Positions 61,853 to 64,000 of a DNA stretch of 64,000 nt are shown in pieces (the stretch's first letter is position 1; the number at the start of each line of letters is the position of its first letter). The translations under genes were made by a program, and so were the position numbers. Below the pieces are notes generated by a model. That model was not told the origin of the DNA and did no database searches. It saw only the letters and a list, made by a program, of their open reading frames with translations. This DNA comes from Gilliamella mensalis (GTDB lineage Bacteria > Pseudomonadota > Gammaproteobacteria > Enterobacterales > Orbaceae): assembly GCF_900103085.1 (NCBI RefSeq), contig NZ_FMWR01000009.1, positions 1 through 64,000 of the forward strand, written 5' to 3'.

Positions 61853-62074
61853 ATGAATAGATTTTATTTAACTGTGAGTTTGAACATTAAAACGATAAGC
61901 CATCATCAAGATGGCTTTATTGATACTGAGCTTTTGATAATACTCGAAAATGAATTTAGCAGTTTACATTTTCACAGGTTATTTGACTATTCAAACACAT
62001 ACTCTGATTTGTTAGTCTTCACCAATAACGAATTAGCTTTTATTGATAAAGTTTATACTAAATCATTATATTGA
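61853..62074 (+). CDS. Small hypothetical protein (doubtful)
   Basis: A 73-codon frame opens at ATG 61853 with no recognisable ribosome site and no family I know. It lies in an otherwise empty gap between usg and an exported protein. The C-terminus converges with the stop of the next gene. Possibly real but more likely chance. Confidence 0.25.
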   Translation: MNRFYLTVSLNIKTISHHQDGFIDTELLIILENEFSSLHFHRLFDYSNTYSDLLVFTNNELAFIDKVYTKSLY

Positions 62075-62087
62075 TTTCCAAATAGTG

Positions 62088-63098
62088 CTAATTGGCTAAC
62101 TCATCTTCCACATGTTTGATGGCCTGCCGATGTTGATCAATTAAGCAAGTCAAAACTTTGTCTAAATAAGGTTCGATATCACTTTCATGAATAGGTGCTG
62201 GTGTAATTAAACACGCTGTATTTATATTTTGTTTTAATGTCAGCAATAAATCTTGCTGTTGTTTCTTGCTATCAAGTAATTTTATTTTCTCTGTTAGCTG
62301 ATCTTGATAATAATGATAAACTCTAGATGCAAGACTATAATCGGAAGAGCCATTTTTAGCTGATTGATTAAATAGTGCAATAGCCTCTTCTAATGTTAAA
62401 CCATATTCAACAGCACCTTCGTGAAATTTAGTATTAAATTGATTAGGATAGATAATGTGATAAGTTGCTTCTGGCATATTGATTTGCATCTCTTTAAGCA
62501 CAAATTTCATATTACTTGTATCAATATTGTAATGCTTCCATAATGTAGGAAAAGTCCCAGACTCAGCCTCAATTGGTTCTGATTTTATCGACAATAGCGT
62601 GTAAATATCGCCACTTGGAGCAATATAGTAATGCTGATAACCATGCCAAAGAGTAGGATTATTAGAAAAAGAGTTATTTGCTAAAAAAAGCTTATCAATT
62701 ACCTGATTTTTGCTGATTAAAGATAACGTAATATCTCGCCCTAAATTAGGTAAATCTTTTTCGTTTTTGTTGTTAGGATTAATTGGGCTAATGCTTAATT
62801 TTAGTTGAAAATCATTACCATTATAGGCAATAGGATCTTCATCAATTAATTTATCTAACCGTTTAAAATCAAATTTCAAATTGTTGAGTGGGCAACGGCT
62901 ATCGTATTTTATCTTTTCTTTTTTATCGAGTTGATTATATTCATCTTCGTTTCTAGCACAATCTTGTTGCAATTGCTGCATATCAACATTGATAAAAAAT
63001 GGATCACCTTGATATTTTGTCTTAATATCAAACAATTGCCCATAAGCACAACAACTAAACATAAATAAAATTGCGCCTAATGAAAGTTTCTGTTTCAT
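62088..63098 (-). CDS. Unrecognised exported protein
   Basis: I do not recognise this 336-residue protein. A signal peptide (LGAILFMFSCCAYG, cleavage near residue 20) is followed by a domain with CARNEDEYNQL and RCPLNNLKFDF, a central beta-rich part (YYIAPSGDIYTLLSIKS), and a helical C-terminus with NTACLI and LTCLIDQHRQAIKH. Four mature Cys in two pairs (C48/C69 near the N-terminus and two near the C-terminus) suggest disulfides. The Asp/Glu/Lys-rich helical end recalls lysozyme-inhibitor or DUF1311 proteins, but that is weak. Apparently monocistronic. Confidence 0.7.
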   Translation of the reverse strand: MKQKLSLGAILFMFSCCAYGQLFDIKTKYQGDPFFINVDMQQLQQDCARNEDEYNQLDKKEKIKYDSRCPLNNLKFDFKRLDKLIDEDPIAYNGNDFQLKLSISPINPNNKNEKDLPNLGRDITLSLISKNQVIDKLFLANNSFSNNPTLWHGYQHYYIAPSGDIYTLLSIKSEPIEAESGTFPTLWKHYNIDTSNMKFVLKEMQINMPEATYHIIYPNQFNTKFHEGAVEYGLTLEEAIALFNQSAKNGSSDYSLASRVYHYYQDQLTEKIKLLDSKKQQQDLLLTLKQNINTACLITPAPIHESDIEPYLDKVLTCLIDQHRQAIKHVEDELAN

Positions 63099-63405
63099 AT
63101 AGAATTCCTTTTATCCATCTTATTTTAACATGACTCCATCCTATCTTTTTTGTTAATAGAATAAAGCACTAATCTGTACCTGAATTTTTAATAATCATTC
63201 TTTTATTCAAGTAGGTCGTCCACACTATATAACATGGATATATTACTTATGCCATAGCTTTAATAAAACATATTCATTTAAACTTCTTTAGATATCTGTC
63301 ATAGATATTTTGGAACACAGATCGACAAAACAAAATTTTATCGCTTACAAATCCATCTAATATCGGTAAAGTAATAAGACTCTTTAATGCACTTATATGC
63401 GATTT
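63099..63405. other. Divergent promoter region
   Basis: The 307 bases between the exported protein and the LacI-type regulator hold both promoters. I see no clear consensus pair, no open frame and no RNA gene. Confidence 0.45.
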
Positions 63406-64000
63406 ATGACAAAAATTACCCTATCAACGATTGCCAAAAAGGCTAATATTTCTGTTGCTTCAGTTTCTAGAGTATTAAAAAAACCACATCTAACATCACC
63501 TCAAACTCAGTTACGCGTTTATCAAGCGATTGAAGAATTAAATATAGACATAGCCAAAAACTTCAAACCCTATCAACCAATACATAGCAGTAAACGGATA
63601 TTAATTATTGATAATCAACTTTTTTCAAAAAGTTTAATCAATGTTGGCTTAGAGCAAGTTTTAAAAGAAGAACAGTACCAATGGTTTTATTTACAGTTTC
63701 CTTATAATAATAAAAATGATATCTATCATATTATTCGTTATGTGGCGCAAAATACCTTTGACGGGATTATCATTATTAATGACGCCCCTTACTTAAAAAC
63801 ACTGATTTCTTATAAAAATACATTACCGCCGATTGTATTAGTGAATCACTTTTCGCTTGATTTTGTTTGTGTTCACTTTGACCATTTATTTATTGGTTAT
63901 CAAATGACGCAATATTTGATTGATAATTATCATAACCAAATTGCCATTTTACTTAATGATGACAAGGCGATGAATTCAGTACTTTTACTGCAAGGTTATA
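63406..64000 (+). CDS. LacI-family transcriptional regulator (partial, runs off window)
   Basis: An open frame from ATG 63406 to the window end codes for the first 198 residues. The N-terminal helix-turn-helix reads TLSTIAKKANISVASVSRVL (about 5-24) with a hinge KPHLTS. A periplasmic-binding-like ligand domain follows (SKRILIIDNQ, then FDGIIIIND, FDHLFIGYQMTQYL). This LacI/CytR style suggests control of a sugar or nucleoside gene outside the window. The usual TSPQTQLRVYQAIEELNI segment is present. The C-terminus and targets are not visible. Confidence 0.9.
   Translation, partial: MTKITLSTIAKKANISVASVSRVLKKPHLTSPQTQLRVYQAIEELNIDIAKNFKPYQPIHSSKRILIIDNQLFSKSLINVGLEQVLKEEQYQWFYLQFPYNNKNDIYHIIRYVAQNTFDGIIIINDAPYLKTLISYKNTLPPIVLVNHFSLDFVCVHFDHLFIGYQMTQYLIDNYHNQIAILLNDDKAMNSVLLLQGY

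Overview
The window is about 64 kb of AT-rich gammaproteobacterial chromosome. Many gene blocks keep the order known from E. coli: hinT-lpoB-nagZ, rpsF-priB-rpsR-rplI, zipA-ligA, ribA next to pgpB-lapA-lapB, ilvGMEDA with a leader peptide, and usg-truA. The low GC, small intergenic spaces, sugar PTS, Sit-type metal transporter and general protein character suggest a host-associated member of the Orbales, with Gilliamella (insect gut) as my best guess. That assignment is inference from gene content, not from a marker comparison.

Layout. 1-1183: a decayed IS3-family element running off the left edge. 1308-5692: an acyltransferase, a family 2 glycosyltransferase and an orphan dTDP-glucose 4,6-dehydratase behind a TyrR-like regulator. 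5673-7706: nagZ, lpoB and hinT (peptidoglycan recycling and synthesis). 7989-9545: ribosomal protein operon rpsF-priB-rpsR-rplI with promoter, S6:S18-type leader and terminator. 9546-11249: periplasmic gamma-glutamyltransferase. 11791-17947: a complete lactose/cellobiose-type PTS operon with its own PRD/EIIB/EIIA regulator, a 6-phospho-beta-glucosidase and an unassigned membrane protein. 18176-22771: small proteins, a DUF3829-type lipoprotein, AcuI-type oxidoreductase and SstT. 23417-27818: AcrAB-type efflux pump. 28226-32199: zipA, ligA, luxS and a tautomerase. 32379-38796: ribA, pgpB, lapA-lapB, a TatD-family nuclease, roxA and an MFS carrier. 38874-40929: three related exported proteins with a conserved cysteine pair. 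41065-41952: an SDR oxidoreductase. 42906-49693: the branched-chain amino acid operon with a clear attenuator. 49900-52249: a secreted EEP-family protein, a two-repeat CRISPR relic, and an L-lactate/2-hydroxyacid dehydrogenase. 52453-54462: an autotransporter. 54685-58370: the sitABCD metal importer with a Fur-like box on its promoter. 58494-61764: dnaB, truA, usg. 62088-64000: an unrecognised exported protein and the start of a LacI-family regulator.

Functional picture: a fermenting host-associated cell that takes up plant beta-glucosides by PTS, ferments to lactate, makes its own branched-chain amino acids, scavenges Mn/Fe, exports toxic compounds and signals through AI-2. The most unexpected signal is at 51059-51146. 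Two imperfect 28-nt copies lie exactly 60 nt apart and match the type I-F CRISPR repeat pattern, with no cas gene in the window. The next most unusual is the cluster of three paralogous exported proteins, one of which has lost its lipobox cysteine and another of which carries five exact-period 11-residue repeats.
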